The notes beneath the pieces are model-generated. The model was not told the origin of the DNA, made no database searches, and saw only the letters and a program-made list of their open reading frames with translations. Of a stretch of 31,538 nt of DNA, positions 24,751-31,538 are shown in pieces. The stretch is from Desulfobacteraceae bacterium (GTDB lineage Bacteria > Desulfobacterota > Desulfobacteria > Desulfobacterales > Desulfobacteraceae): assembly GCA_003354055.1 (NCBI GenBank), contig PIVQ01000017.1, forward strand, positions 1-31,538. The letters run 5' to 3'. The first letter of the stretch is position 1, and the number at the start of each line of letters is the position of its first letter. The position numbers and the translations under genes were made by a program.

Positions 24751-25464
24751 ATGAGAAAAATTATTTTATCGGTAATGACCCTCTGTTTTTTGAACGGCAG
24801 TATGGTTTTTGCCGCCGATAGCACGGGAACTCCATCGGGCACTGCGAAACAACCAAATCTCGACATGAAAAATGCTGATATTACAAATGTTGATGATCTG
24901 GATGCCGACACAGCCACAGTCTCCGGAGCAATGAAGTCAGGATCAGTATCTACGGGAGCGGTTTTAGCAAGTTCGTTAACGACCACAGGTTCGATTGCTA
25001 CAAAGAATGTATCGGCCTCAGGAACAGTTTCTGCGAATACAGTATCAGCACCGTCAGGGGCTATAACAAATTTGAATACAAACAGAACTTATGTAAATAG
25101 GACGCCTACCTCTTGGCAAGATGCAACGAATAAGGATTATGTGGATGGAAAGATCAGTGCTTTGGACTCAAGGGTTGATACCTTGGAAAGCGGAAACAGC
25201 TCGGGTGATGCGGTTATAGTTCCTACAACAAAAACGAGGACAAGAGTTGCTTCAACCGGTTACTACTACAACAAATATTCATGTCCATCAGGATACACTG
25301 CTGTGCCATTAAACACCGGGGCCAAGCTGGCGAGTTCAGGCACTTATGGGGGGACTAATGAGCATTATGAATTACTGGGTATCTGTATAAAGTCTTCAGC
25401 CTATGTAGCAATAGGTACGACAACTGTGTTTAATAGGCGGGTTAATGGTGGTGGTGGTAATTAA
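24751..25464 (+). CDS. Stalk-plus-tip secreted protein, copy G
   Basis: It begins 18 bases after the pilV stop, with AAAAGGAAC before the ATG. A Sec signal peptide ends MVFA (residue 21) before ADSTGTPSG. Its N-terminal segment differs from other copies: QPNLDMKNADITNVDDLDAD replaces QPDINQRGSNIIEVG. The LDM-N-NIxN pattern is like that after PilV's NAMTVNLDMDGF. This makes copy G the best link between PilV and the family. The stalk is the longest seen (TGSIATKNVSASGTVSANTV). The signature is TYVNRTPTSWQDATNKDYVD, followed by a coiled-coil-like spacer. The tip has YSCPSGY and LGICIKSS and ends in glycines. Confidence 0.85.
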   Translation: MRKIILSVMTLCFLNGSMVFAADSTGTPSGTAKQPNLDMKNADITNVDDLDADTATVSGAMKSGSVSTGAVLASSLTTTGSIATKNVSASGTVSANTVSAPSGAITNLNTNRTYVNRTPTSWQDATNKDYVDGKISALDSRVDTLESGNSSGDAVIVPTTKTRTRVASTGYYYNKYSCPSGYTAVPLNTGAKLASSGTYGGTNEHYELLGICIKSSAYVAIGTTTVFNRRVNGGGGN

Positions 25465-25547
25465 AACCCTATAAAAATAGTTGTTATATTATTTAAAAAA
25501 GCGAAAATATAATTTTTAATTAAAAGTTTGAGCTAAAGGATATCCCA

Positions 25548-26219
25548 ATGGAAAAAGTTGTTTTATTGTTTGTAACCATCCTATTGCTATGTACCGGCAA
25601 CGTTTTTGCGACAGACTCCACAGGTACCCCTTCAGGCACTGCAAAACAACCTGATATAAATCAAAGGGGTTCCAATATCATAGAAGTAGGAAATCTTGAG
25701 ACCAGCAGTATTGACTCTGACTCAGTCACAGTCTCCGGAACAATGAAATCCGGATCAGTAGACACCGGGTCAATATCAGCGGATTCTGTTAATTCTTCAG
25801 GAACGGTTTCTGCCGGCACTTTGTCTGCACCATCGGGTGCAATAACCAACCTGAACACCAACAGAACCTATGTCCAAAGGGATCCGACTTCCCCGGTTGA
25901 TGGCACCAACAAAAAATATGTTGATGATAAGTTCAACGCTTTGAATGCCCGGATTGCCGCTGTAGAGAATGATACAGGGGGAGACATCGGGGTGCCCCCT
26001 TCTTACACACGTACATATAATGGTGGTTATCGAGAGTATGCAAATTGTCCGTCTGGTTACACGTTGTTCTCGGGCAATACTGTAACCCGACTGGTGTCGA
26101 ATTACAGTGGAACTTATTATCAACGTGCAGCCGTCTGCATCCGAAATACTTTTGTAGCTTCTAAAGGTGTAATTACTATGGTCCCAAGGGGTGAGCGGGA
26201 TCCCAACGATATGAGATAG
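25548..26219 (+). CDS. Stalk-plus-tip secreted protein, copy H
   Basis: AAAGGAT precedes the ATG. The Sec signal peptide ends NVFA (residue 21) before TDSTGTPSG. The family segment (AKQPDINQRGSN), stalk (SVDTGSISADSVNSSGTV), signature (TYVQRDPTSPVDGTNKKYVD, with Gly for the usual Ala) and spacer (FNALNARIAAVEND) follow. The long-class tip has NCPSGYTLFSG and AAVCIRNTF, giving one likely disulfide, and ends GERDPNDMR rather than KQYNGG. The protein is 223 residues. An exported fibre role is inferred. Confidence 0.85.
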   Translation: MEKVVLLFVTILLLCTGNVFATDSTGTPSGTAKQPDINQRGSNIIEVGNLETSSIDSDSVTVSGTMKSGSVDTGSISADSVNSSGTVSAGTLSAPSGAITNLNTNRTYVQRDPTSPVDGTNKKYVDDKFNALNARIAAVENDTGGDIGVPPSYTRTYNGGYREYANCPSGYTLFSGNTVTRLVSNYSGTYYQRAAVCIRNTFVASKGVITMVPRGERDPNDMR

Positions 26220-26234
26220 AATATAGTTCTCGGG

Positions 26235-26270
26235 CATCCCGGGTGGTGGCAGAACCACCATGTGAGGATG
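26235..26270 (+). other. Nested hairpin between copies H and I
   Basis: The outer arms CATCC (26235-26239) and GGATG (26266-26270) enclose inner arms TGGTGG (26244-26249) and CCACCA (26255-26260). There is no T tract. It may lower read-through or stabilise the upstream mRNA end. Confidence 0.4.
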
Positions 26271-26293
26271 GCTAAAATATAAAGGAGAGTCAA

Positions 26294-26986
26294 ATGAAGC
26301 AAAATCTTATGTTGGTTGTTGCATTGTTTTTTTTAAATAGCAGTATCGCCTTTGCTGCCGACAGTACCGACGGTACCCCCTCAGGCATAGCCAAACAGCC
26401 AGATATTAATCAACGAGGTTCCAATATCATAGATGTCGGCACCCTTGAAACCAGCAGTATAGATGCTGACTCAGCAGCAATCTCCGGACAAATCAAATCC
26501 GGTTCAGTAGACACCGGGTCCATATCTGCGGGTTCAGTCAACACTTCTGGAACGGTTTCCGCAAGTACATTATCATCCCCTGCAGGAGCGATCACCAACC
26601 TGAACACCAACAGAACATATGTACAAAGAACCCCGACCTCCCCAGTGGATGCCACCAATAAAAAGTATGTTGATGATCAGAGTGATGCTTTAAAGTCACG
26701 GCTATCTGCGCTGGAAAGTGACGGTGGGGGGGTGGGGATCGCCCCGTCTTATACATCAAGAGAGCGTGTAGGTTATAAAACTTTTAATTTATATCAAGGT
26801 TGTCCTTCAGGTTATACTTTATTTGTCAACGGTTTGCATCGAGAGAAGATTGGCGTGTCCTCGCCGGGTGGCACCACCACGTTTTTTATATATCAAGGGG
26901 TCTGTATGAAATCATCAAGCCTTAGAGATTCTGTGAGGTCATCTACGTTTTCCGCGAAACAATACAATGGTGGTACAGATAGATAA
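26294..26986 (+). CDS. Stalk-plus-tip secreted protein, copy I (T tract in frame)
   Basis: AAAGGAG precedes the ATG. The Sec signal peptide (LMLVVALFFLNSSIAFA) is encoded across a run of eight T at 26327-26334. The frame is open here, unlike copy D with seven T at the corresponding place. The stalk is SGQIKSGSVDTGSISAGSV, the signature DATNKKYVDD and the spacer DALKSRLSALESDGGG. The long-class tip has GCPSGYTLFVNGLH, GVCMKSS and the closing SAKQYNGGTDR, and is closest to the tip of the inverted scar at 13853-14081. The length is 230. Confidence 0.86.
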   Translation: MKQNLMLVVALFFLNSSIAFAADSTDGTPSGIAKQPDINQRGSNIIDVGTLETSSIDADSAAISGQIKSGSVDTGSISAGSVNTSGTVSASTLSSPAGAITNLNTNRTYVQRTPTSPVDATNKKYVDDQSDALKSRLSALESDGGGVGIAPSYTSRERVGYKTFNLYQGCPSGYTLFVNGLHREKIGVSSPGGTTTFFIYQGVCMKSSSLRDSVRSSTFSAKQYNGGTDR

Positions 26987-27016
26987 CAGCAAATTATTAA
27001 CAGAGAGGAATTTTTA

Positions 27017-27595
27017 ATGAACAGATTTTTTCTTACGGCCTTCACGTTTCTTATTTTAACAGGGACATCTTTTGCTGCGGATAGCACCGGCAGCCCTTCA
27101 GGCACGGCCAAACAACCCGATCTCAATCAAAGGGGTTCCAATATCATAGAAGTCGGCACCCTGGAGGCAGGCACTGTAGATGCAGATAGTGCTGCAATAT
27201 CCGGCCAGATAAAATCCGGCTCAGTAAACACCGGATCCATATCGGCCGATTCTGTAAATTCTTCAGGAACGGTTTTAGCCCCATCAGGTGCTATCACCAA
27301 CCTGAACACCAACAGAACGTATGTACAAAGGACCCCGACGTCCCCAGTAGATGCCACCAATAAAGCATATGTAGATGGCCGATACAATACATTAAGCGCA
27401 AATCAGGACTCTCTTAGTGCTAGGATCAGTGCCTTAGAATCCAGTTCAGGTTCAAGTTCTAACTGTCCAAGTGGCTACAGCGCACAATTTGTTAAAGCGC
27501 TTTCTCAAACAGGATCAACTATTAGGTGGTGGACGGGTACTATTTGCGTGAAAAATTACAAAAACTATTCTGATAGCACTGGTGAGCATAGATAG
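27017..27595 (+). CDS. Stalk-plus-tip secreted protein, copy J (short tip)
   Basis: AGAGGAATTTTT precedes the ATG. The leader and first codons match the scar at 1310. The Sec signal peptide ends TSFA (residue 20) before ADSTGSPSG. The stalk is short (SVNTGSISADSVNSSGTVLA), followed by the usual signature, here DATNKAYVDG, and a helical spacer (DSLSARISALESSSG). The short-class tip has NCPSGYSAQF and WWTGTICVKNYK, with two cysteines, and is akin to copies A and D. The protein has 192 residues and is the last gene of the right bank. A tip or adhesin role is inferred. Confidence 0.85.
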   Translation: MNRFFLTAFTFLILTGTSFAADSTGSPSGTAKQPDLNQRGSNIIEVGTLEAGTVDADSAAISGQIKSGSVNTGSISADSVNSSGTVLAPSGAITNLNTNRTYVQRTPTSPVDATNKAYVDGRYNTLSANQDSLSARISALESSSGSSSNCPSGYSAQFVKALSQTGSTIRWWTGTICVKNYKNYSDSTGEHR

Positions 27596-27623
27596 ACAAT
27601 ATTTGCGCCTATCAAAAAAAATG

Positions 27624-27653
27624 TTGACTTGATAAACGTTATATTATTATAAA
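27624..27653 (+). promoter_or_regulatory. Sigma-70-like promoter before the DsbC-like gene
   Basis: TTGACT (27624-27629) and TATAAA (27648-27653) are 18 bases apart, in AT-rich sequence between copy J and the next gene. The downstream gene may thus be expressed apart from the pilus operon. Confidence 0.5.
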
Positions 27654-27696
27654 TAGCTAAATAAATATTGTCTGCTGAACATTAGAAGGTTCTCTT

Positions 27697-28539
27697 ATGC
27701 GTAAAATTATAGATTTATTGCAACTTACACTGCTGATTGGTTTTACAATCGGTTTTCTCACTCCCCATACACACGCAGCAAATCTATTTTTACAAGACCA
27801 AATCCTCATGCCGGCAGACTATACAGAACGGCATGTGACCAAATCCTCCCTTGAAACCAAACTCTCCAACCTGGTCAACAAAGCATCCAAGGGCAAGGCA
27901 AGGTACGTATCTTTTTTCAAAGGCCCGGGCAGTTTGATTGGGATCATCCTGGAGGGCAATACCAAGACCGGTAAAAAGAAAATCGCCTGGAACCCGGCCG
28001 GCACCGAACTTTTAATATTCGGAACAGTGATTGATCAAACCGGTACCGATCAAACCCGAATTGCCACAGAAGCGTTTTTAAAAGAGCCTTTCCCTTCAAA
28101 GCCCACAACCCTAAACTTGAAGGACATGCGTTCGTTTTTGTTTAAAGAAGGAAAAGGAGACAAGACTAAAGATCTTTACATCGTCATTGATCCGGAATGC
28201 CCAACCTGTGACCGTATCCTGCAAAAACTGATCGAACCTTCCACACGGTTTAAAGAAAACGTCCGGGTTCTGCTGGTACCGATTGCCCGAACAAAAATCG
28301 GCCGGTCAAAGGCTGCTTTCCTCCTGAAGTACGGATACCCTGAGGGGATTATTAAACATCAGGCTGATCAAGAGAAATTGAGAGCAACCTTGTATGAGGC
28401 CATCACGTCAAACACGGACAAGCTGACAGCCCAGATCCAAGCCATCAAAACTCCAATGCTTGTGCATAACGGTGAAATCATAACCAGTTTTAACCCCTTT
28501 ATCATTTCATCAAGCCAGGACAGTGACCCTGTTCGCTAA
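27697..28539 (+). CDS. DsbC/DsbG-like periplasmic thioredoxin-fold protein
   Basis: A disulfide oxidoreductase or isomerase candidate. A signal peptide ends THTHA at about residue 27. The N-terminal region (30-150) could be a dimerisation part as in DsbC/DsbG; it holds RYVSFFKGPGSLIGIILEG. The thioredoxin-type domain starts with DLYIVIDPECPTCDRILQKL, with the active-site CPTC at Cys168-Cys171. A Thr-Pro at 252-253 (KTPMLVHNGEI) fits the cis-proline loop. Two or more cysteines in nearly every neighbouring tip suggest that this protein folds them. AGAAGG precedes the ATG. It is not a canonical DsbC in length (280) or motif (CGYC is usual), so the subfamily is unsure. Confidence 0.78.
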   Translation: MRKIIDLLQLTLLIGFTIGFLTPHTHAANLFLQDQILMPADYTERHVTKSSLETKLSNLVNKASKGKARYVSFFKGPGSLIGIILEGNTKTGKKKIAWNPAGTELLIFGTVIDQTGTDQTRIATEAFLKEPFPSKPTTLNLKDMRSFLFKEGKGDKTKDLYIVIDPECPTCDRILQKLIEPSTRFKENVRVLLVPIARTKIGRSKAAFLLKYGYPEGIIKHQADQEKLRATLYEAITSNTDKLTAQIQAIKTPMLVHNGEIITSFNPFIISSSQDSDPVR

Positions 28540-28607
28540 AACAATAATCCCGAGAACTAAGGATATTAGGGATATCATCGTTACCCAAAACATAATGGAG
28601 GCCACAC

Positions 28608-28937
28608 ATGACCACGATCAGCATACAAAAAACGGATCAGATACCCACGGGCAGATATGCCAGGATGGCGTACCTGCATCTGGAGGAGAGCTTTCAGGCA
28701 GAATTGGCCGGCTTGATGGAAGACAACACCATCGCAGCATACCTGTCCAAAATCCAGAAAGAAACAGTAGACATGGTTCGAAAAAGGATCCGGAAGCTTC
28801 AGACAAAGTTTATAGAGGAAAACAAGAACTCGACCTATCTTGAAAAAGCCAACCACTACGAACACGCGAGGATGACAGCCGAAGAAGAGATCCTTCCGGA
28901 AATGATCATGACGGTGATTCCAAACCTTTCAACCTGA
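28608..28937 (+). CDS. TnpV-like small protein
   Basis: 109 residues after GGAGG, with a 6-base spacer before the ATG. The pattern GRYARMAYLHLEES, then IAAYLSKIQKETVDMV, and near the end ARMTAEEEILPEMI follows the general plan of TnpV proteins of transposons (GKYG-x-R-x-x-YL, then YL-x-x-ID, and a C-terminal AEEIV-x-x-x-I). TnpV has no established enzymatic role. No transposase or inverted ends are seen nearby, so this may be a stranded mobile-element gene. The match is by pattern only and may be wrong. Confidence 0.5.
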   Translation: MTTISIQKTDQIPTGRYARMAYLHLEESFQAELAGLMEDNTIAAYLSKIQKETVDMVRKRIRKLQTKFIEENKNSTYLEKANHYEHARMTAEEEILPEMIMTVIPNLST

Positions 28938-29017
28938 ATCCGGACCCAATGTTATCGACTGGCAGATCACCAGGATATGTAAGAGGCAGAAATACAAGAT
29001 GAAAGGAGGTGGGACGT

Positions 29018-29356
29018 ATGGACAACGCAATTTCTTTGAACGGTAATGCGGTCTCGACGCTAAATGGCTTGTATGAAACTGTAAAGCCAGGGTTTGAGAG
29101 TTTACTGAGTAATTCCCAAGGACTCGGCGATAAAATAACGCCTTCGTCTATGGAAGGCCTGCTTGAGAAATTTAATGAAGGAATGGACACGCTTGGCCTT
29201 GAGAAATATGTTTTTCAAGGAGATCTTCCGGACGTAATGGAAAATTTTTCTGATTTAACAAAAACATTCTTTGAACACGTATCTGATGCTGCAGAACAAA
29301 CAGCGGATATATCCGAAGATATGGTGCCGTCGGCTGCACCAAGTATGTCAGAATAA
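29018..29356 (+). CDS. Small acidic protein of unknown function
   Basis: 112 residues. An ideal ribosome binding site (AAAGGAGGT) lies at the right distance from the ATG at 29018; a GTG nine bases upstream overlaps that site and is unlikely. No family was recognised. The protein is soluble, with no signal peptide or cysteine, and mostly helical (LNGLYETVKPGFESLL, LPDVMENFSDLTKTFFEHV). It ends in an acidic Ala/Ser/Pro-rich tail. It follows the TnpV-like gene on the same strand and converges on xerD. Confidence 0.6.
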   Translation: MDNAISLNGNAVSTLNGLYETVKPGFESLLSNSQGLGDKITPSSMEGLLEKFNEGMDTLGLEKYVFQGDLPDVMENFSDLTKTFFEHVSDAAEQTADISEDMVPSAAPSMSE

Positions 29357-29378
29357 AAGTTTATATTAACCTGATTCA

Positions 29379-29433
29379 GATGAAAAGCCGGTGAGGGGAA
29401 ATTCCCTGACGTTACTGCTTCTTTGCTTTCATC
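29379..29433. other. Nested stem-loops between convergent genes
   Basis: GATGAAAAGC (29379-29388) pairs with GCTTTCATC (29425-29433) with one bulged A. Inside, AGGG (29394-29397) pairs with CCCT (29404-29407). It lies between the small acidic gene and the end of xerD. A two-way terminator or a small structured RNA is possible; no T tract is seen on the plus side. Confidence 0.35.
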
Positions 29434-29475
29434 CTCACGGAATGAAACTTGATTTGTTTAATTTGAATATCTCTT

Positions 29476-30363
29476 TCAATTTCTGGGATGAAAGGCCTGG
29501 TGCATCTTGATCAGATAATCTTTGGAGATATGGGTATAGATCTGGGTTGTTGATATGTCGGAATGTCCCAGCATGGTCTGGACGGACCTTAAGTCGGCAC
29601 CGCCCTCCAGAAGGTGGGTGGCAAAGGAGTGGCGCAGAGTGTGGGGGGTGACCTGGCTTGAAAGGCCGGCCATGCCTGCATATTTTTTAATGATTTTCCA
29701 GAAGGCCTGCCGGGTCATGGGATTGCCTGCCCGGGCCACAAACAGGTACTCACTTGGTATATGTTTTAAAAGCTGCGGTCTTACCGTATCCATCCATTGC
29801 CGGGTAACCTTCTGGGCCTGTGATCCAAAGGGGATGATCCGTTCTTTTGATCCTTTTCCCGTTACCCGGACAAGACCTGCATCAAGATTGATATCCTGAA
29901 GTTTTAGCCCGATGAGCTCCGACACCCTCAATCCTGCACCGTACATGATTTCTATCATGGCAATATTTCTCAGGGATTTGGGTTTTTTAGGATCTCCGGC
30001 ATTTATGAGGGCTTCAACTTCTGAAACAGAGATGATCTTTGGCAGGCTCTGGCCTGTTTTGGGAATATCTATATCCTTGAAGGGGTTGGATTTAATACGT
30101 TTTTCACCGGATAGGTATTTATAGAATCCCCTGGCGGTAATCAGGTGCCGTGCCCTTGATTTGGGGGACAATTCTCTTCGGGTCAGGTGGATGAGCCAGG
30201 CCAGTACCACTGTGCTGTCTACCATGGCCACGTCAGTGATTTTATTTTCCTCCATAAAGGTGGCGTATTCTATAAGATCTGCTGAATAGGCATCAATACT
30301 ATTGGATGACAGGCCTTTTTCAATGACAAGATAATCAAGATATGCATCTATCAGTTCATTCAT
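29476..30363 (-). CDS. xerD: Site-specific tyrosine recombinase XerD
   Basis: 295 residues, the usual XerC/XerD length. An N-terminal SAM-like core-binding domain (IDAYLDYLVIEKGLSSNSID to about 90) is followed by the catalytic domain. All expected residues are visible: Arg146 (GAGLRVSEL), Lys170 (TGKGSKER), His241 and Arg244 (PHTLRHSFATH), His267 (LGHSDIS) and the nucleophile Tyr276 (TQIYTHI). It resolves chromosome dimers at dif with its partner. XerC and XerD are hard to separate by eye; the ending favours XerD. It starts nine bases after the upstream gene on the same strand, so the two are probably co-transcribed. It looks like housekeeping and not a shufflon recombinase. Confidence 0.88.
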   Translation of the reverse strand: MNELIDAYLDYLVIEKGLSSNSIDAYSADLIEYATFMEENKITDVAMVDSTVVLAWLIHLTRRELSPKSRARHLITARGFYKYLSGEKRIKSNPFKDIDIPKTGQSLPKIISVSEVEALINAGDPKKPKSLRNIAMIEIMYGAGLRVSELIGLKLQDINLDAGLVRVTGKGSKERIIPFGSQAQKVTRQWMDTVRPQLLKHIPSEYLFVARAGNPMTRQAFWKIIKKYAGMAGLSSQVTPHTLRHSFATHLLEGGADLRSVQTMLGHSDISTTQIYTHISKDYLIKMHQAFHPRN

Positions 30364-30371
30364 TGATGTGC

Positions 30372-31538
30372 CTATTGAAATAATTCAGAGATACATCTGA
30401 ATCCGATTGTATTGGCGGTAAAATCCCTCTTATACAAGCCTCTGGAACTTATGGTAATGTTTTCCCCGGCATTCCAGGCGCCGCCTTTGGCAACACTGTA
30501 TTTGCGCCTCTCGCGGGTTTTAAAGGGGGGATGTTCCCGGTCGGATGTCCATTCCATGACATTGCCAAGCATATCGGTCATACCGAATTCATTGGCATAG
30601 GCATCATAAACATCCACTGCACTTGTATCTGAGATTCCTGATTTTTCAATGTTAACTGCATCGGGATCAAATTGGTTGCCCCAGGGGAATTTATATCCCA
30701 GATCAGTCCGGGCAGCAGCTTCCCATTCCGCTTCTGACGGCAGATGTCGACCGATCCATGAGGAGTAGGCTAGGGCATCTTCCACACTCACCTGTACAAC
30801 GGGGTGATTTCTTTTTTCATGGAGGATAGACCCGGGTCCTGTGGGTTGGTACCAGCAGGCACCTTTTACATCCTGGGATCCTGCCTGTTTCTTCCAGGAG
30901 GCGGTATTCCCTTTTCTTTCATACCGGGCATGGTAGACTACGCCGTATCCTTTTTTTTCGGCAGAGGTCACATAACCGGTCTGCTCAATGAAAATTTCAA
31001 ACAGGGCATTGGTGACCGGGTATTTGCCCATATAGACCAGGGGCATTTCAAATTGCTGCAGTTCCAGACTGGCCTTAAGGGCTTTTTTAGTGCCGACGGT
31101 GTATACCCCTTTGGGTATCTTGATATAGGCATTGAACTTTTTTTCCCTTTCTCCAAGGGTGTCGTCAAAATGCTCTGCAAGTTCTCTGGCATTTCTGAAA
31201 TCCTCAAGGGCCTGGAGTTCTTCTTCATCCAGTTCATCAACTTCTTCCAGCTCTTCATCTTCATCGAGTTCAATTTCTTCGACCTCTTCGTCTTCATCTA
31301 ACTCGATTTCTTCAACTTCTTCAATATCCTCGTCATCATCGAGTTCAATCTCCTCGATGTCTTCGTCGAGTTCTATTTCTTCCAGGTCGTCATCTTCAAG
31401 GATATCCTCGTCCAGTTCGTCAACTTCCTCTAACTCTTCATCTTCATCCAGCTCGATCTCTTCAATATCTTCGTCCTCATCGAGTTCGATTTCCTCAATA
31501 TCCTCATCCTCGTCGAGTTCAATCTCTTCGATGTCTTC
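30372..31538 (-). CDS. Formylglycine-generating-enzyme-type (SUMF1) protein with long acidic repeat, 5' end outside
   Basis: The frame is open to the window edge, giving at least 388 residues. The visible N-terminal part, about 110 residues (31538 to near 31215), is almost only Glu, Asp, Ile, Leu and Val in a repeat such as EDIEEIELDED. A short helical stretch follows (LQALEDFRNARELAEHF), then a full SUMF1/FGE-sulfatase domain from IPKGVYTVGTKKA to the end. That domain has MGKYPVTNALFEIF, RHLPSEAEWEAAARTD, DMLGNVMEWTSDRE and a closing NTIGFRC. Such domains modify sulfatases or act as structural or signalling modules. Catalytic cysteines of true FGE are not evident, so enzymatic activity is doubtful. 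It lies upstream of xerD. Confidence 0.82.
   Translation of the reverse strand, partial: EDIEEIELDEDEDIEEIELDEDEDIEEIELDEDEELEEVDELDEDILEDDDLEEIELDEDIEEIELDDDEDIEEVEEIELDEDEEVEEIELDEDEELEEVDELDEEELQALEDFRNARELAEHFDDTLGEREKKFNAYIKIPKGVYTVGTKKALKASLELQQFEMPLVYMGKYPVTNALFEIFIEQTGYVTSAEKKGYGVVYHARYERKGNTASWKKQAGSQDVKGACWYQPTGPGSILHEKRNHPVVQVSVEDALAYSSWIGRHLPSEAEWEAAARTDLGYKFPWGNQFDPDAVNIEKSGISDTSAVDVYDAYANEFGMTDMLGNVMEWTSDREHPPFKTRERRKYSVAKGGAWNAGENITISSRGLYKRDFTANTIGFRCISELFQ

Larger units (their letters stand above)
24751..27595 (+). repeat. Right tandem bank of stalk-plus-tip genes
   Basis: Four units in one orientation directly follow pilV. They share the family layout with the left bank but use their own stalk version (SGQIKSGSVDTGSISA type instead of TGAMSAGSLSTGAVSA). 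Within each bank copies resemble one another more than copies across banks, which suggests local homogenisation by recombination. Spacings are 30-85 bases, each unit has its own ribosome binding site, and no strong terminator separates them from pilV, so they are probably co-transcribed with the pilus operon at least in part. Confidence 0.88.

Noticed and set aside
28523..28843. A 106-codon plus-strand frame overlapping the TnpV-like gene
   Set aside because: It lies in another frame of a gene with a good ribosome binding site and has His/Gly/Asp-rich text typical of a shadow frame.
29476..30363. XerD as a dedicated shufflon recombinase for the tip banks
   Set aside because: It has ordinary XerC/D length and motifs, sits in an operon with an unrelated gene, and no short inverted crossover sites like those of the R64 shufflon were seen in the banks.

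Overview
The window looks like a bacterial chromosomal segment, or an integrated element, from a Gram-negative host. It carries Sec signal peptides, a lipoprotein secretin, a Dot/Icm-type envelope core and a type IVb pilus. The moderately AT-rich sequence and a sulfatase-modifying-factor-type gene would suit a sulfate-reducing deltaproteobacterium (Desulfobacterales), but that placement is a guess; no marker gene fixes the taxon.

Layout. (1) 1-3645, plus strand: a tandem bank of small secreted proteins with a nearly constant stalk and different C-terminal tips (five copies, one cut by the window edge, one frameshifted), with two gene scars between them. (2) 13214-3772, minus strand: an operon for the core of a type IVB (IncI/Dot-Icm) secretion system, in the order unknown gene, IcmK, IcmE, IcmG, IcmC, IcmD, IcmJ, IcmL, IcmB. 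(3) 13215-14522: a 1.3 kb divergent control region with operator-like repeats, a start-less Cys-rich frame and a broken copy of the tip family in the opposite orientation. (4) 14523-24732, plus strand: an R64-type thin-pilus operon (TcpQ-domain PilL-like protein, secretin PilN, PilO, PilP, assembly ATPase PilQ, platform PilR, pilin PilS, a PilT-type retraction ATPase, PilM, tip pilin PilV). (5) 24751-27595: a second bank of four tip genes directly after pilV. (6) 27697-29356: a DsbC/DsbG-like thioredoxin-fold protein, a TnpV-like protein and a small unknown. (7) 31538-29476, minus strand: a formylglycine-generating-enzyme-type protein with a long acidic repeat, and xerD.

How they may work together. 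In IncI plasmids the same two machines (a Dot/Icm-like transfer channel and a thin pilus ending in PilV) act in conjugation, and PilV tip variety comes from a DNA-inverting shufflon. Here pilV has one visible 3' end and no shufflon sites or Rci-like gene. Instead there are nine gene-sized copies of separately secreted, phage-fibre-like stalk-plus-tip proteins, and their neighbours suggest they work with the pilus tip. Three scars (a pilV 3' end in the left bank, a start-to-tail fusion in the left bank, and a chimeric inverted copy mid-locus) and a one-base frameshift in a T tract of a signal peptide suggest that the bank is rearranged and may be phase variable. I consider this tip bank the most novel thing in the window. 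The coupling protein, DotA/B/C/D homologues, relaxase, prepilin peptidase and pilus lytic transglycosylase are not in this window.
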